This document shows, in pieces, positions 13,301 to 22,265 of a stretch of DNA of 64,000 nt; the stretch's first letter is position 1, and the number at the start of each line of letters is the position of its first letter. The stretch is taken from the NCBI GenBank assembly GCA_036850595.1, contig CM072163.1, positions 3,396,595 to 3,460,594 of the forward strand. Reading direction: 5' to 3'. Below the pieces are notes generated by a model, which searched no databases, was not told the origin of the DNA, and saw only the letters and a program-made list of their open reading frames with translations. The translations under genes and the position numbers were made by a program. The DNA comes from Rhyacichthys aspro. Taxonomy: Eukaryota; Chordata; Actinopteri; Gobiiformes; Rhyacichthyidae.

Positions 13301-14142
13301 TTGTTTGCCTCAAAGTACACATTTTATATTAAAATGTGTGTTTCAAAGGTGGTTTGAGGACATTTAATCACTTTCTGAGATGAAATAAAATGCTTCTCCA
13401 GCCGCTCTATTGTTTGGCATTTCATAAGTGTAAGTAATTTATTTTCTTCAAGGTAAAAAGACTTACTTGTCGCCCGAGTGAGGCTCCCTGGATGTCCTCC
13501 TGCTGCTGCTGTGCGATAGTGACCCCCAGAACCAGAGTATGGACCCATGCAGGACACCGTAGTGATCAGCACAATCGGCGTGAGTCTTAGGGGCAGCGTG
13601 AGGAAGAAGGAAAAGCTAAAAAAAGCCTGCCATCCCACCGTGTCGCTGGCCTGGTGGAAACGGGCGTAGTTCAGACCCAAATAACAAAATATCTGCGCCG
13701 CTATGAGCACCCAGAGAGCGTACGGCACCACGCGGCGGGAAATACGGTCCGGGAGCAGTCCGAAACGACAAAGCAGATACAGGACGATGTCAGCGGCTAG
13801 TCCCACCGACGCCACCAGGACAGAGGCCAGTTTGTCGCCGGTGTAGACCACAGCACACATCACGATTATGTAGCTGTCGAAAAGCGCCGCGAACACCACC
13901 AGAACCAACAGGGTCTCGTGTCTCTGTCGTCTGAAGTAGGTCTGGTACAGGTTTTCCAAAGACTCGGGGGCGAAAGTGAGGCGCATGAAGCGGGGCAGGC
14001 ACAGGCAGCACCCCGAGCTCCGGACCGTCACCTCGTGAGTGCGACCCACGGCTTGTCCCGGGTCAGAGGGCAGGGTCACGGAGCAGTCTGCAGAGTACTC
14101 CGCGGAGTACTCCGGCTCAGAGAAGGCCCGGTTTCGAGGCAT
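1251..14142 (-). CDS. adcy3: adenylate cyclase type 3, 5' half (gene-level entry, eight coding exons)
   Basis: Membrane adenylate cyclase making cAMP from ATP; the vertebrate type 3 enzyme acts in olfactory and neuronal primary cilia. Coding exons on the minus strand are 14142-13467, 9700-9551, 6471-6341, 5799-5688, 4364-4237, 3101-2943, 2862-2697 and 1370-1251, all with GT-AG borders and matching phases. The product starts MPRNRAFSEPEYSAEYSAD, a type 3 signature. Six hydrophobic segments lie at about residues 75-245, followed by C1a. After correcting one extra base in exon 1, the two metal-binding aspartates fall at D324 (in SILFADIVG) and D368 (in ILGDCYYC), the positions I recall for the human enzyme. 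The second membrane block and the C2 domain lie left of the window. All exons other than the first are intact, so this looks like a functional gene, possibly one of the two teleost adcy3 copies; which copy cannot be told here. Confidence 0.95.
2127..2562. mobile_element. hAT-like MITE in adcy3 intron
   Basis: The ends read CAGTGATTGTTAAACTTTAA (left) and, reverse-complemented, CAGTGGTTTTCAAACTGTAG (right), an imperfect inverted terminus of the CAGTGGTTCTCAAACT hAT type. Flanks are ATTTAGGA (2119-2126) and ATCTAGGA (2563-2570), a 7/8 target duplication with central TA. The interior holds decayed copies of the GGTTTTAGTTGGACTTTAACA unit that dominates the other elements. Confidence 0.75.
2697..2862 (-). 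CDS. adcy3: adcy3 coding exon 7 (end of C1a)
   Basis: 166 nt; acceptor GTTTTCAG, donor GTGAGT. It encodes RVHISQSTLECLHGEFDVEP, then ERCDYLRERGIETYLVVVPK and the start of the variable C1b linker (NGINGV). Confidence 0.95.
2943..3101 (-). CDS. adcy3: adcy3 coding exon 6 (C1a core)
   Basis: 159 nt; acceptor CCACCTCAG, donor GTGAGT. It encodes YVREKTQTDVDMRVGVHSG, the GGVLGQKRWQYDVW motif and VTVANKMEAGGIPG. Confidence 0.95.
3110..4230. other. adcy3 intron 5, nothing recognised
   Basis: AT-rich intronic sequence without a recognisable repeat or exon. Confidence 0.5.
4237..4364 (-). CDS. adcy3: adcy3 coding exon 5 (C1a, second metal aspartate)
   Basis: 128 nt, phase 0 to 2; acceptor GGCGTCAG, donor GTGAGT. 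It encodes KYHQLRIKILGDCYYCICG and then LPDYREDHAACSIMMGLAMVE; D368 lies in the GDCYYC motif. Confidence 0.95.
4370..5680. other. adcy3 intron 4, nothing recognised
   Basis: AT-rich intronic sequence; short frames in it have no family resemblance. Confidence 0.5.
5688..5799 (-). CDS. adcy3: adcy3 coding exon 4 (C1a, first metal aspartate)
   Basis: 112 nt; acceptor CTCTTGCAG, donor GTGAGT. It encodes ILFADIVGFTQLSS and NELFARFDKLAA, including D324, the first of the two Mg-binding aspartates. Confidence 0.95.
5858..6240. repeat. dispersed TTCAAGCAC-type repeat
   Basis: The left part contains CAGCACTTTTCAAGCAC and TTTTTCAAGCACCTTACAAC, the right part ATTTCAAGCACACGTAGGAACCC. An inverted relative of the left part lies at about 37590-37655 (TTGTAAGGTGCTTGAAAAAC). 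The spacing suggests a short interspersed element inserted in adcy3 intron 3; its class is not recognised. Confidence 0.5.
6341..6471 (-). CDS. adcy3: adcy3 coding exon 3 (start of C1a)
   Basis: 131 nt, phase 0 to 2; donor GTACGT. It encodes ERLLLSILPKHIADEML and then QQFNTMYMYRHENV. The LSILPKH motif marks the entry to the class III cyclase fold. The serine of SILFAD is split across the following intron. Confidence 0.95.
6480..8170. other. adcy3 intron 2 (3' part), nothing recognised
   Basis: AT-rich intronic DNA with an AAAC tandem microsatellite at about 8006-8030 and an A-tract near 8045. No exon seen. Confidence 0.5.
8174..8300. promoter_or_regulatory. GC-rich intronic island with RFX X-box and CCAAT box
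   Basis: An abruptly GC- and CpG-rich block inside AT-rich adcy3 intron 2. Positions 8204-8217 read GTTGCCACGGTAAC, a perfect fit to the RFX X-box GTNRCC-N(0-3)-RGYAAC. An inverted CCAAT (ATTGG) lies at 8254-8258. RFX factors drive ciliary genes and ADCY3 is a ciliary marker, so an enhancer or internal promoter is plausible; that role is inferred. Confidence 0.55.
8310..9540. other. adcy3 intron 2 (5' part), nothing recognised
   Basis: Very AT-rich, with T-tracts near 9170. No coding signal. Confidence 0.5.
9551..9700 (-). CDS. adcy3: adcy3 coding exon 2 (TM6 and linker into C1a)
   Basis: 150 nt, phase 0 at both ends; acceptor TTTGCTTGCAG and donor GTGAGAG. It encodes the sixth helix (LFANVVIYICAITVGIMSYY) and the linker MADRKHRKAFLEARQSLEV ending in EEQSQQQ, near-identical to vertebrate type 3 cyclases. 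Confidence 0.95.
9741..11260. mobile_element. hAT-like nonautonomous element with strongly expanded 21-bp array
   Basis: The left terminus CACTGGTGTCAAACTGAAAG and following GTGGTGAGGGG match the B end of the 46.2 kb copy (reverse complement CAGTGGTGTCAAACTCAAAG). The right end GGGCCACATTTGGCC...CTTGAGTTGACATGTGTG is the A end. Between them are degenerate CAAATCCAACTAAAAACTGCT units (about 9830-10250) and then a homogeneous array. No clear target duplication. It lies in adcy3 intron 1. Confidence 0.7.
10250..11125. repeat. homogenised 21-bp minisatellite (~41 copies)
   Basis: The unit is TTCAAGACCATATAAAACCTG, varying mainly between ACCTG, ACCTC and ACATC at its end. The period is a multiple of 3, so two minus-strand frames stay open over 330 and 386 codons, repeating MVLNRFY and YGLEQVL heptads. 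These are artefacts, not genes. Confidence 0.95.
11270..13460. other. adcy3 intron 1 (5' part)
   Basis: AT-rich intron without exons. At about 11540-11575 it holds a short dispersed motif (CATGTCCCTACAGGGCTACC) repeated almost exactly at 44877-44898. Confidence 0.5.
13467..14142 (-). CDS. adcy3: adcy3 coding exon 1 (N-terminus, TM1-TM5), with frameshift
   Basis: Begins at the ATG at 14142, just inside an exon whose acceptor (polypyrimidine then CAG) puts the exon start at 14184, leaving 42 nt of 5'UTR. It encodes the cytosolic N-terminus with the conserved stretch CCLCLPRFMRLTFAPESLEN and five membrane helices. The frame is broken after M199 by one extra C (plus strand) at 13544-13546. Downstream, the family sequence VHTLVLGVTIAQQQQ is readable only in the next frame, and it then reaches the donor GTAAGT after 13467 in phase 0. 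The exon is 676 nt, or 675 nt (225 codons) without the extra base. Confidence 0.93.
13544..13546 (-). other. adcy3: single-base insertion (CCC for expected CC) breaking adcy3
   Basis: On the coding strand the sequence runs TGC ATG GGT CCA TAC. Removing one G gives SCMVHTLVLG, which fits the family, and restores phase 0 at the exon end and colinearity of D324 and D368. The extra base lies in a three-base homopolymer, so a sequencing or assembly error is the simplest cause; a real null allele is the alternative. Confidence 0.85.
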
Positions 14143-14183
14143 GGTCCAGGAAGTCTAGGCCGATTTAGGAACCAGTTTGTCGT

Positions 14184-15729
14184 CCTGTGAGAGAAGAAAC
14201 AAAATTCAATCAGTCACAGAGGTGTAGAGGTATTAGTTTCAGGGTTTGGGGCAATTTTCAGGATCAAATTGAAGCTATAATATGCAAGACTTGACATAAA
14301 AAAATCATTAAATCAATAAAAAATCCTTTTCAATACATATGGCCCATGTGGTAAATGTATCTGCTGCCAATTTTCCACTTTTTCAATGTGTAGTTCTCAG
14401 CAAACAGCTCTAAAAAGACAATAAATTAAACTAAATATTACGAAAACGTTCATTTAAGTCCTGAATTAACCTGGATTTGACTTTGACACAATGATGAGCA
14501 CTAAAAGAATAGAATAGATAAACTAAAAGAATACTAAAAGAACAGATTTATTCACAAACTTCCTGCACACTATACCTTTTGCAAATAATACATCTAGATA
14601 TAATAATGAGAAGAGAAACAGAAAAATACATATATTAATTCTGTGTTTTACTATCATAGTGTTATTTGAACAAGCTATCTTTCCCAAACTAAAACTAGAA
14701 GCCAAAAACATCTTCTAAACAAAATCAAAACAACTAAACTGGATGCAAATTGTTGTTAGCTAAATAAGCTTCAGCAGAAATCTACATATTTTGCCTTAAG
14801 TCATTAATATTACACACAATATTAACTGTTATTTGCTCAATAAAAGTCACTGCCAGTGTTTGTCCTTCACTGGAAGACTTCGTTAAAACCTGATACCCGT
14901 CTGGAGCCTAAATGTTCACAAATGTCACGCGAGAGTTTACTTCCTGATACCAGTTAGTTTGGATGAATAATGTGCTCACTTTAGCCCAAGGTTGCATGTT
15001 TTGGGGATTACATCGGTATTAACTGGGTCGGCTATTTCATCAATTTTATTTATGGGTGTATTCAGCCTAAACATGACCCAATAACCTGTTTAACATTGCT
15101 ATAAAATGATGTTTGTTTTGTATTATTATATATTCTAACAGTTTGGATCCAGATGTGACTCCAAAATGCTGCTATCTTCTTCGGAAATATAATCACTTTA
15201 ATACAGAAGGCATAATAAATGACATTTTAATCAATATATTTCAGCAGGAATACAATTGTCTGTTATGTATTTATTATAAATGTAGTTAAATAGGTCTAGA
15301 CTTCCACATTTTTCCAAAGAGAGATATTTTGACAAGGTTTCTGTGAAAATTTTAAGAACCTTTGCTTTAAACCATTCATATTATAGATATTAACATCACT
15401 TACAGTCATTTTATTTGCAAGATTTGGTGAGAAAAGGGTAAGTTAAATTAAGATTTTTAAAAAATAGAAGGACCCAGGTTCAACTTTTGGCTCTTTTTTA
15501 TTTCCTCTAAGTCGTCTCCTCTCTCTATCTATTGTTTCTTGTTTAAATAACGTCCACTTTCTCAAATAAAGACACAAAAATCAATGATTAAAACCAATAT
15601 TCTTATTTAATAGAAGTAAATGGGAGTCATACTTGTTAAAGACAGTATTAAATGTTTGCAGCTCGAATAATATGAATCTAAAAGTGTCATTTGAAATGTA
15701 CCGGTGCATTAGTTCCCGTCCGTCTTACC
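14184..15729 (-). other. adcy3: probable adcy3 5'UTR intron
   Basis: A good acceptor (TTCTTCTCTCACAG) lies just upstream of the first coding exon. On the same strand a strong donor reading CACAG|GTAAGACG puts an exon end at 15729, at the edge of a GC-rich island. I infer one 5'UTR intron; the sequence between is AT-rich and featureless. Confidence 0.55.
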
Positions 15730-16100
15730 TGTGTTTTTTCCCCAAAGCAGTGTGTCGTCCCGCGGGAGCCAACTCTAAAACCCGACCTCCTTCACATCAT
15801 CTTGTCGTGAGCCCGGAGCGGCGTCCCCTGAGGAGCCACATGTGTGTGACCAGAATGACAAGCAGCAGCCGAGGCGTTGATTGTCAGGACTGCGGTGCGT
15901 TCGGACGTCTTCCCGTTACATGTTCGCTCCGCTTAACGCCGACACTGACTCTCTTTAATCCCGTGTCACTCGAACGCTGCCGACGCACTCCTCCTCCTCT
16001 TCTTCTTCTTCTTCTTCTTCTTCAGAAACGTGATGGAAACGCAGCAGTTTTAGTCTCATTCAGCTTCACCGTCCCACTGCACATTATTCACACGACCAAG
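15729..16100 (-). promoter_or_regulatory. adcy3: probable adcy3 noncoding first exon and promoter
   Basis: A GC- and CpG-enriched block upstream of the inferred donor at 15729 on the minus strand. The plus-strand open frame across it is not conserved-looking and runs opposite to the gene. The transcription start cannot be placed from sequence alone. Confidence 0.45.
15988..16023. repeat. CTC/TTC trinucleotide microsatellite
   Basis: About four CTC followed by about eight TTC units inside the putative adcy3 promoter block; on the gene strand this is a GAA repeat. Confidence 0.9.
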
Positions 16101-16410
16101 TTTGAATATTTCAGCTACATTTGTGTTTGCACGACTTCCTCTGGGTGTATTCCTCACTCGTTTGGACCGGGACGCTTTGGGCTTTTCGTAGTCCGGACAT
16201 GTCCATTGTCACATCTCACACGAACTGAATAGAAGAAAGAAGAGAAAATTAATTAGCAGTTTATTACAAAAGGCCCTATTGCATGAATAACTGGGCCAAC
16301 CGTTCACATTTACAAGTCAAAATAAATGGCCTTGAGACTAAATGAAATACTAAGACGCACCATTAACCCGTGAAAGTTAGAGCGCTTTGTGTAATTAAAA
16401 ATATTTAGGG

Positions 16411-17000
16411 CACACATGTCAAACAAGACAGTTTTTGCTGCAAATATATGTATAATCTGTTGAAATCCATCTAAAACCAGTTCAAATCCATTTAAAACCA
16501 GCTCAAATCCATCTAAAACCAGCTCAAATCCATCTAAAACCAGCTCAAATCCATCTAAAACCAGCTCAAATCCATCTAAAACCAGTTAAAATCCAAATAA
16601 AACCTGTTTAAATCCATCTAAAACCAGTTCAAATCCATCTAAAACCAGTTCAAATCCAAATAAAACTTGTTTAAATCCAAATAAAACCTGTTTAAATCCA
16701 AATAAAACCTGTTTAAATCCATATAAAATTAGTTAAAATCCAAATACAACCAGTTCAAATCAAAATAAAACAGGTTTAAATCTATATAAAACCAGTTAAA
16801 ATCCAAATAAAACCTGTTTACATCCATCTAAAACCAGTTAAAATCCAAATAAAACCTGTTTAAATCCATATAAAACCAGTAGAAATCCAAATAAACCTGT
16901 TTAGATCCATCTAAAACCAGTTCAAATCCATCTAAAACCAGTTCAAATCCAAATAAAATCTGTTTAAATCCATCTAAAACCAGCTCAAATCCAACTAAAA
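16411..17000. mobile_element. hAT-like element remnant with 21-bp array
   Basis: The start CACACATGTCAAAC follows ATTTAGGG, and the interior is a 21-bp array of AAATCCATCTAAAACCAGCTC-type units from about 16455 to 17000. The array matches those of the other copies; the second terminus is not clear. Confidence 0.6.
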
Positions 17001-18100
17001 GGGGAAATTCAAATAACACAAGTCAGATCAATGTAATATTTGAGAGTAATGACATTTAGCAGAATTCCCTGTGTGCATTCTGAGTATATGGGTCTGTAAT
17101 ATAATATAATGTGTAATATAATACATAGTCTTCAATCATGAAGTCCATAAGAATGTCTTGAATCATAACATAATATTATTGTCTTCTATGTGAGAAAATG
17201 TGCAGCAATTAATGGAAAATTGAATGGAAATTCACATTTGTTTGGTTCTGGTTTGGTTGAGGTAACTCCTACAGAGCTGTGTGTTTGTTTGTTTATTATA
17301 TTATATTTTATTATATTCCAAGCAACCTTTTGAAATGTAGATGCATTGCCATTAACGACAATATAAAAGGAAGGTAGGCTGGAGGTAAAACTGCACAGAT
17401 TCTGCTCCATCTGCTCTATTTTGATTTATTTACAGCTTTATCAACTTTATATTCTGAAAGCTGTACCAGTTTCCTACAATTTATTAACTCAATATTTAGT
17501 TATGTCAAATACAACGTGGACACAAATACCATCTTTTTTTCAATGGAAACACCTCTAAAATCTAAAAAACTATCCAACCAGATCTTGTCCAATCTAATAT
17601 TTCTAATTGTTTTCTGGATATTATTCTGTCCTCCTGAGCATTAATTGGTTTATTTCAAAGATACAACGATAAAGCACATGTCAGATACAACGGGACCCAT
17701 TTTTTCTGATTATTTTTCACATTGTTTTGCTCAGAATAGTCACATTTCCCTTGTTTTCGTTCTGCCCGGTTCCTTTTATATGACTTTGTTGTTGTATCAC
17801 ATTCAGCAGCTGCGCCGTCTGCACAATGCCTACAGTTAGACTCCTGAATCCCAGCTTTATTTTGGGGAGAGTTTGGGCCTAATTCCTGCAGCTGCTGTGG
17901 CTGAGTGCACTGTGTGTCCTCTGTCAACACGATACTGAGCTTATTTAAGCCACTGTTGTGCAAATACAGCTCCTTTTATAACGCCTTCGACCACAAAATC
18001 AAAACAAATTCGCTCTAAACTCAACCCTTTTCAATATTTCTCATTATCTTTTAACGCACAATTAATGTCAGTTTCCTTTTTCGTCTGTCTGTTCGTTTTC
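17001..18100. other. intergenic, nothing recognised
   Basis: AT-rich sequence between the adcy3 promoter side and a LINE fragment, with no coding signal. Confidence 0.5.
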
Positions 18101-18109
18101 TTCCACCAG

Positions 18110-18380
18110 GACAGGGTCTAAACGAGGAAACCCAAACCTCCCCCTCCCCAGACACTTCCTCCAGCTCCTCAGGGGGAACACCGAAGCTTTCCGAGGCCCC
18201 TTCTGAGTTGAAAAAGATGCCAAATCAACCTGAGCTGGCTTTTCTCATTATAAAGAAGCAGGAGGCCTTCTCTGAGCTCCTCATCCTGTCTCTAAAGGAG
18301 CGCCCAGACTCATTTCGGCGGCTGGTAACCGGGACGTCGTCCTTTTGGTCGTGACCCACAGCTCACGACCTTAAGTGAGA
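18110..18380 (-). mobile_element. degenerate LINE ORF2 C-terminal fragment
   Basis: Read on the minus strand, the piece at 18310-18370 gives ELWVTTKRTTSRLPAAEMS, a motif from the C-terminal region of common teleost LINE polyproteins. The plus-strand stretch CCCCAGACACTTCCTCCAGC is the far end of the same fragment, with an internal deletion. It is dead; a related scrap lies at 59735-59795. Confidence 0.65.
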
Positions 18381-18769
18381 GCAAGATCATCTGTTTAAAG
18401 AGTCTCGGTCAAAGTCCTTTCTCTTAAATCTCTCGTGGATGTGGCTAAATAAACAGGACCGTAACCCCAGATCACCTTGTGTTTTATTATAATAACAGTA
18501 AACACTTGCTTATGTTCTGTTTACATGGAGCTCTGAAAAGATTAGAGTAGAATAACAACACTCTTTATTGCTTTAAGCTCCAACAATTACCTTTGTTACA
18601 GGATTTTTACTTTTGAATAGATTGATCATAATGCAGGAAATGGTCTTTTTATTTCGTTTGCATGTTTTCTTTTTCCTCTGCTGTGTAACCAGTCAACGCC
18701 AATGCTAGAATAGTCACTTTTCTACAATTTTCCACTGCTATGGATTAAACTGTGTCAATCCGTCTAGAC

Positions 18770-19228
18770 CAGGGGTGGGCAATTATTTTTCTCCAAGGGC
18801 CACATGGGACCTTGGACTCTTGTCGAGGGCCAGGCCAACACAGTGAAATCACGCTCAATAAAAACGCAGCTAAGTTTAAACTATAAGCAAAAATATGTGT
18901 AATATATGCCACCGTCACAGCTACATCATTCTATGTTTTAGAACTCTTTTAACAATAACAGTCTATTCCAGCTTTACCTCACAACACAAAAATACCTGCC
19001 TAACCTCAGCTGACAGAACACATGCAATTTATGAACAGTTTATCAGTGAAAATATGAGTGAGTGTTATATTATTGTTGACACTATTTGGCAAAGAGTTTT
19101 TGAGTGCGTTCAAAATACTACACTACACTCTTGAATTAATTCCTTTCCTGACACAAGCCTCCTGAGGGCCGGACAGGGGTGGGTCGAGGGCCTGATGTGG
19201 CCCCCGGGCCTTAAAATGCCCAGGTCTG
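18770..19228. mobile_element. hAT nonautonomous element with perfect 8-bp TSD
   Basis: Flanked by GTCTAGAC at 18762-18769 and 19229-19236. The termini CAGGGGTGGGCA and (reverse complement of the right end) CAGACCTGGGCA form an imperfect inverted repeat, followed by GGGCCACATGGGAC and GGCCCGGGGGCCACATCAGG, typical of hAT ends. The duplication fits nnnTAnnn. The 79-codon frame inside has no transposase features. Confidence 0.85.
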
Positions 19229-19239
19229 GTCTAGACCAA

Positions 19240-19980
19240 CAACCAACAGGAGCATTTCTTAATTGAAAACCTTTTGTAAAAGAGGATGTAATTGGCCAGA
19301 ACTCACTGGAACGCGCTGAACATCTTCCATCTGTTTAAATTCTTCTTATTTTTTATTCTAATTTATTCTTTAAGTCATTTTTCTGTCTTGTTTTTTCACA
19401 GATCGTTCTCATAACAATATGCTACTTAATTAAACAAAGTAAAAAAAAACAACAACATTGTGCTTTAGTACGATTTGAAGCCAAAAGGGACAAGTTAATA
19501 TCAATGAACTGTGTGAATTCTGCCTTAACTTCACTCATCGCGTTACTTATCTACCTCACTACGTAACAGTAAGCAAGGAAAAAAATAAAACAGCTCCATG
19601 TGATGTGGCTTTGGGACTTTAGAGAGCTTTTACATCAACAAGCATCAGCGTTAGTACAAATAAGAAGCAAAATACTGACCTTTGTAAGTGATTAAATGAT
19701 ACAATAGAGTTTTTAAACGACACATATGTTTTCAGGGTTTAGTTATATTTCTTGGAAAGTATTGTATTGTATTTTTATGACAGTGGCATGACTGGACTAT
19801 ACGTAGTTTAGTGCATGTCTTCTTCCCTTTTTCACCTGTGATATATTCTGTCCCCATGTAAATCATCTTGTCACATTCTCATGTTTTACTCAAATATCCT
19901 TCCAATATTTCCCTCTAAGACCCGAGGATCTCATCAAACAGCAGCCTAAATATAATCCTAACATTATGACATCGTGCTAA
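19240..19980. other. intergenic, nothing recognised
   Basis: AT-rich sequence without recognisable features. Confidence 0.5.
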
Positions 19981-19989
19981 ATCTATTCT

Positions 19990-20645
19990 GGGTCTAAAAA
20001 AAGGCCCTTGGGTGTAAAATGGGGAGGATTTGTCTGTGGAGGCGACCTTAAAGTGGCATTTGGAGTGCGCTCAGACAGGAGCCATGGCTGCAGGCAGGCC
20101 TTCCTAAATAAATGCTCCTCGCTACATGTTGCGCGCTCGGCTTCATTAAAAACACAGGAAAAGCACACAATACTGAGATTCCCCGCTGATGCAGCAGGGT
20201 CTGGTGTTGGAGACGCGAGGAGGAAGCGGCAGGTAGCGGTCAGTGATGGAAGAAAAACCTGTTAAATGGCTGAATCTGCGGATGTCACTGACAGAAAGCG
20301 GCTCTATCGTGGATTAGGCTCATTGTATGTGATTAACATCTCACACAGCGGTGGTTTACCTCCAGATGCTGTGAATAATCCCGTCATCTCACCGTCTGGG
20401 GCTCTCAGTGGGCTCCTCGGCGCGGGTCTGGTCCCTGGAACAGATGCCTCTCCTCGGTCTGGGCTCGGTTTGATGGAAATGTGCGAAGAAAAGACAAAAC
20501 GCACAGTGCAATCCGCGGAAACACGAGAGAAACCTGCAGACCGTGGCTTTAGTCCTGGGTGTTTTCCGCTGGAGACACGGAACACATTCACTGACAAGTT
20601 ACACGGATTAAACATGGAGCTCACTTCCGGTTTCTTTCAAAGTAA
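19990..20645. other. GC-richer block, candidate conserved noncoding DNA
   Basis: A 650-bp stretch with clearly higher GC than its flanks and no microsatellite or transposon signature. An open frame of 127 codons (20266-20649, plus) has no recognised domain and no splice partners, so I do not call it a gene. It may be regulatory or an unrecognised exon. Confidence 0.3.
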
Positions 20646-20649
20646 ATGA

Positions 20650-22120
20650 TGATTTCAGCGCAGAAGTCTGTCATATAATTGTGACAGCAATTACATCAGA
20701 CTCTTTCAGTTAATCACTTGTCTTTATATGGTAACAGACTAACATAACATTTAAATAATCCCACATAAAATAACATTATTAGCCATTACTGACTCCTTTT
20801 TAAATGATATGAATGTTTTTCTTTTGATATTCTTTTGTAAAAAACACTGCCTCAAAATATGGAGGAAAATGATTAACAATGATGGCCTCAAATTATTCTT
20901 GATGGATTCTTGACTTATATAATCCTTCTAAAGAGAACGTGTGCTTGTTTTACAGATTCTCCATTATATTACTTTCATTCGTCTGGATCATAGACTAAAG
21001 TACAGGAGCTTAACAGATGTCACGTCTCATCTAAAAGGCTTTTCTAACCTGTTTGTAAAAGTCAGGTTATGAAAACCACAAAGACCATTCAGGTTTTGTT
21101 GGTTGTAATGACTCTGGGTGAAGTTTGGGAGTAGACTGAGTAGGATTAATCACACAAAGGGACTGTTTATTTAGAAACCAAAAGGCAGTGAGTCCTGCTG
21201 ATGAATGTTTATTTAAAGACAATGTACCTTTTCTCAAATCAGTTGTTGATGTGGCCAAATGAAAAGTTTAGTAAAATTGTGGTCCCAGGCATAATATTTG
21301 TTTTGTTCTCAATATTGATTTACAGTAATAATCTGATGAACTTTAGGCAGGTGTAAAAATGTAAAAGTGCATTTACTTCAAGATGAGATCAGGATCCTGT
21401 GTGGGGTATTTTTTCTTTAGAGTATTTCTGCACACAAACCTAATACTAATGCACAGTAATTTAGCATGTATAAATAAAGTATACAGCTTTAAAAAAATAA
21501 AAAATAAAAAAATAAAAAATTGACGCCATGTGATCAATTCTTGTCTAAAGGCTGATCATAGGAAAAAAAACCTTCTTCTACTAGTTAAGAACCCGATTGG
21601 TGTGCTTTATTGTTGTGCTTTTATTTTTGTGTTTGTTTTAAGCTTCCGGTCCGTGTGTTTCTGTTTAACTTGACTCGTGTCCATCTCCACATTTTGTGCC
21701 CCGTGTCTCCGCCTCCCGCTGCTCCCTCTGCCTCCTCCTCCTCCTCCTCCTCCTCCTCTTTTTTCAGAGAAGAGCAGCAACTGGCTTTTGGTTATCAGTG
21801 TTTACAGAGCCTCAGAAACAACAACAGAGATGAACGAAACAAGAGAAAGTCACTCAAATGGACCAAACTTTACTGGAGCTCAACAAAATATAAGAAAAAG
21901 TAATAAACCACTGAATCACTTATTTAAAAAAACAGAATTGGATCGTTGTTCCTGGGGATAATAGACCCATAAGCAGGAAAAAGTAGTCAAAATCTTAGTA
22001 AAAGTATATTAAATGACATGTGACAAGAGTTTACATTTGACACAGAGCTGATGTACTATAGAGCAGTCAGTGCAGCAGGCTTCATTTAGTCTCTTCGGCC
22101 TAATTTAGGAGAGAGACTGA
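20650..22120. other. intergenic with simple repeats
   Basis: AT-rich, with an A-rich tract at about 21489-21520 and a CCT/CTC microsatellite at about 21728-21760. Nothing else seen. Confidence 0.6.
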
Positions 22121-22129
22121 CACCAGAGC

Positions 22130-22265
22130 TTTTCAATAACTGGGCCCGGGCTCTGCTCCGTAACGATTGTTCCACTCAAACCCGGCTCTGATCGATAACA
22201 GCTGGCCCTGGACCAGCCTCAGCTTCACTGTCTCCCAGAGTCAAGGTCAGCGCTGAAATATCCCT
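22130..22265. other. candidate conserved noncoding element
   Basis: A compact, non-repetitive, GC-richer segment (containing CCCGGGCTCTGCTCCG and GATCGATAACAGCTGG, with an E-box-like CAGCTG) within AT-rich intergenic DNA. Conservation is guessed from composition only. Confidence 0.3.

Noticed and set aside
13324..13466. Extension of the first adcy3 exon past the GTAAGT donor
   Set aside because: It is read-through into the intron in the shifted frame; the family sequence continues in the exon at 9700.
15633..16232. Plus-strand frame of 199 codons
   Set aside because: It runs opposite to adcy3 across its probable promoter, includes a trinucleotide repeat, and shows no domain.
18895..19134. 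79-codon frame inside the hAT element
   Set aside because: Far too short for a transposase and without its motifs; the element is nonautonomous.
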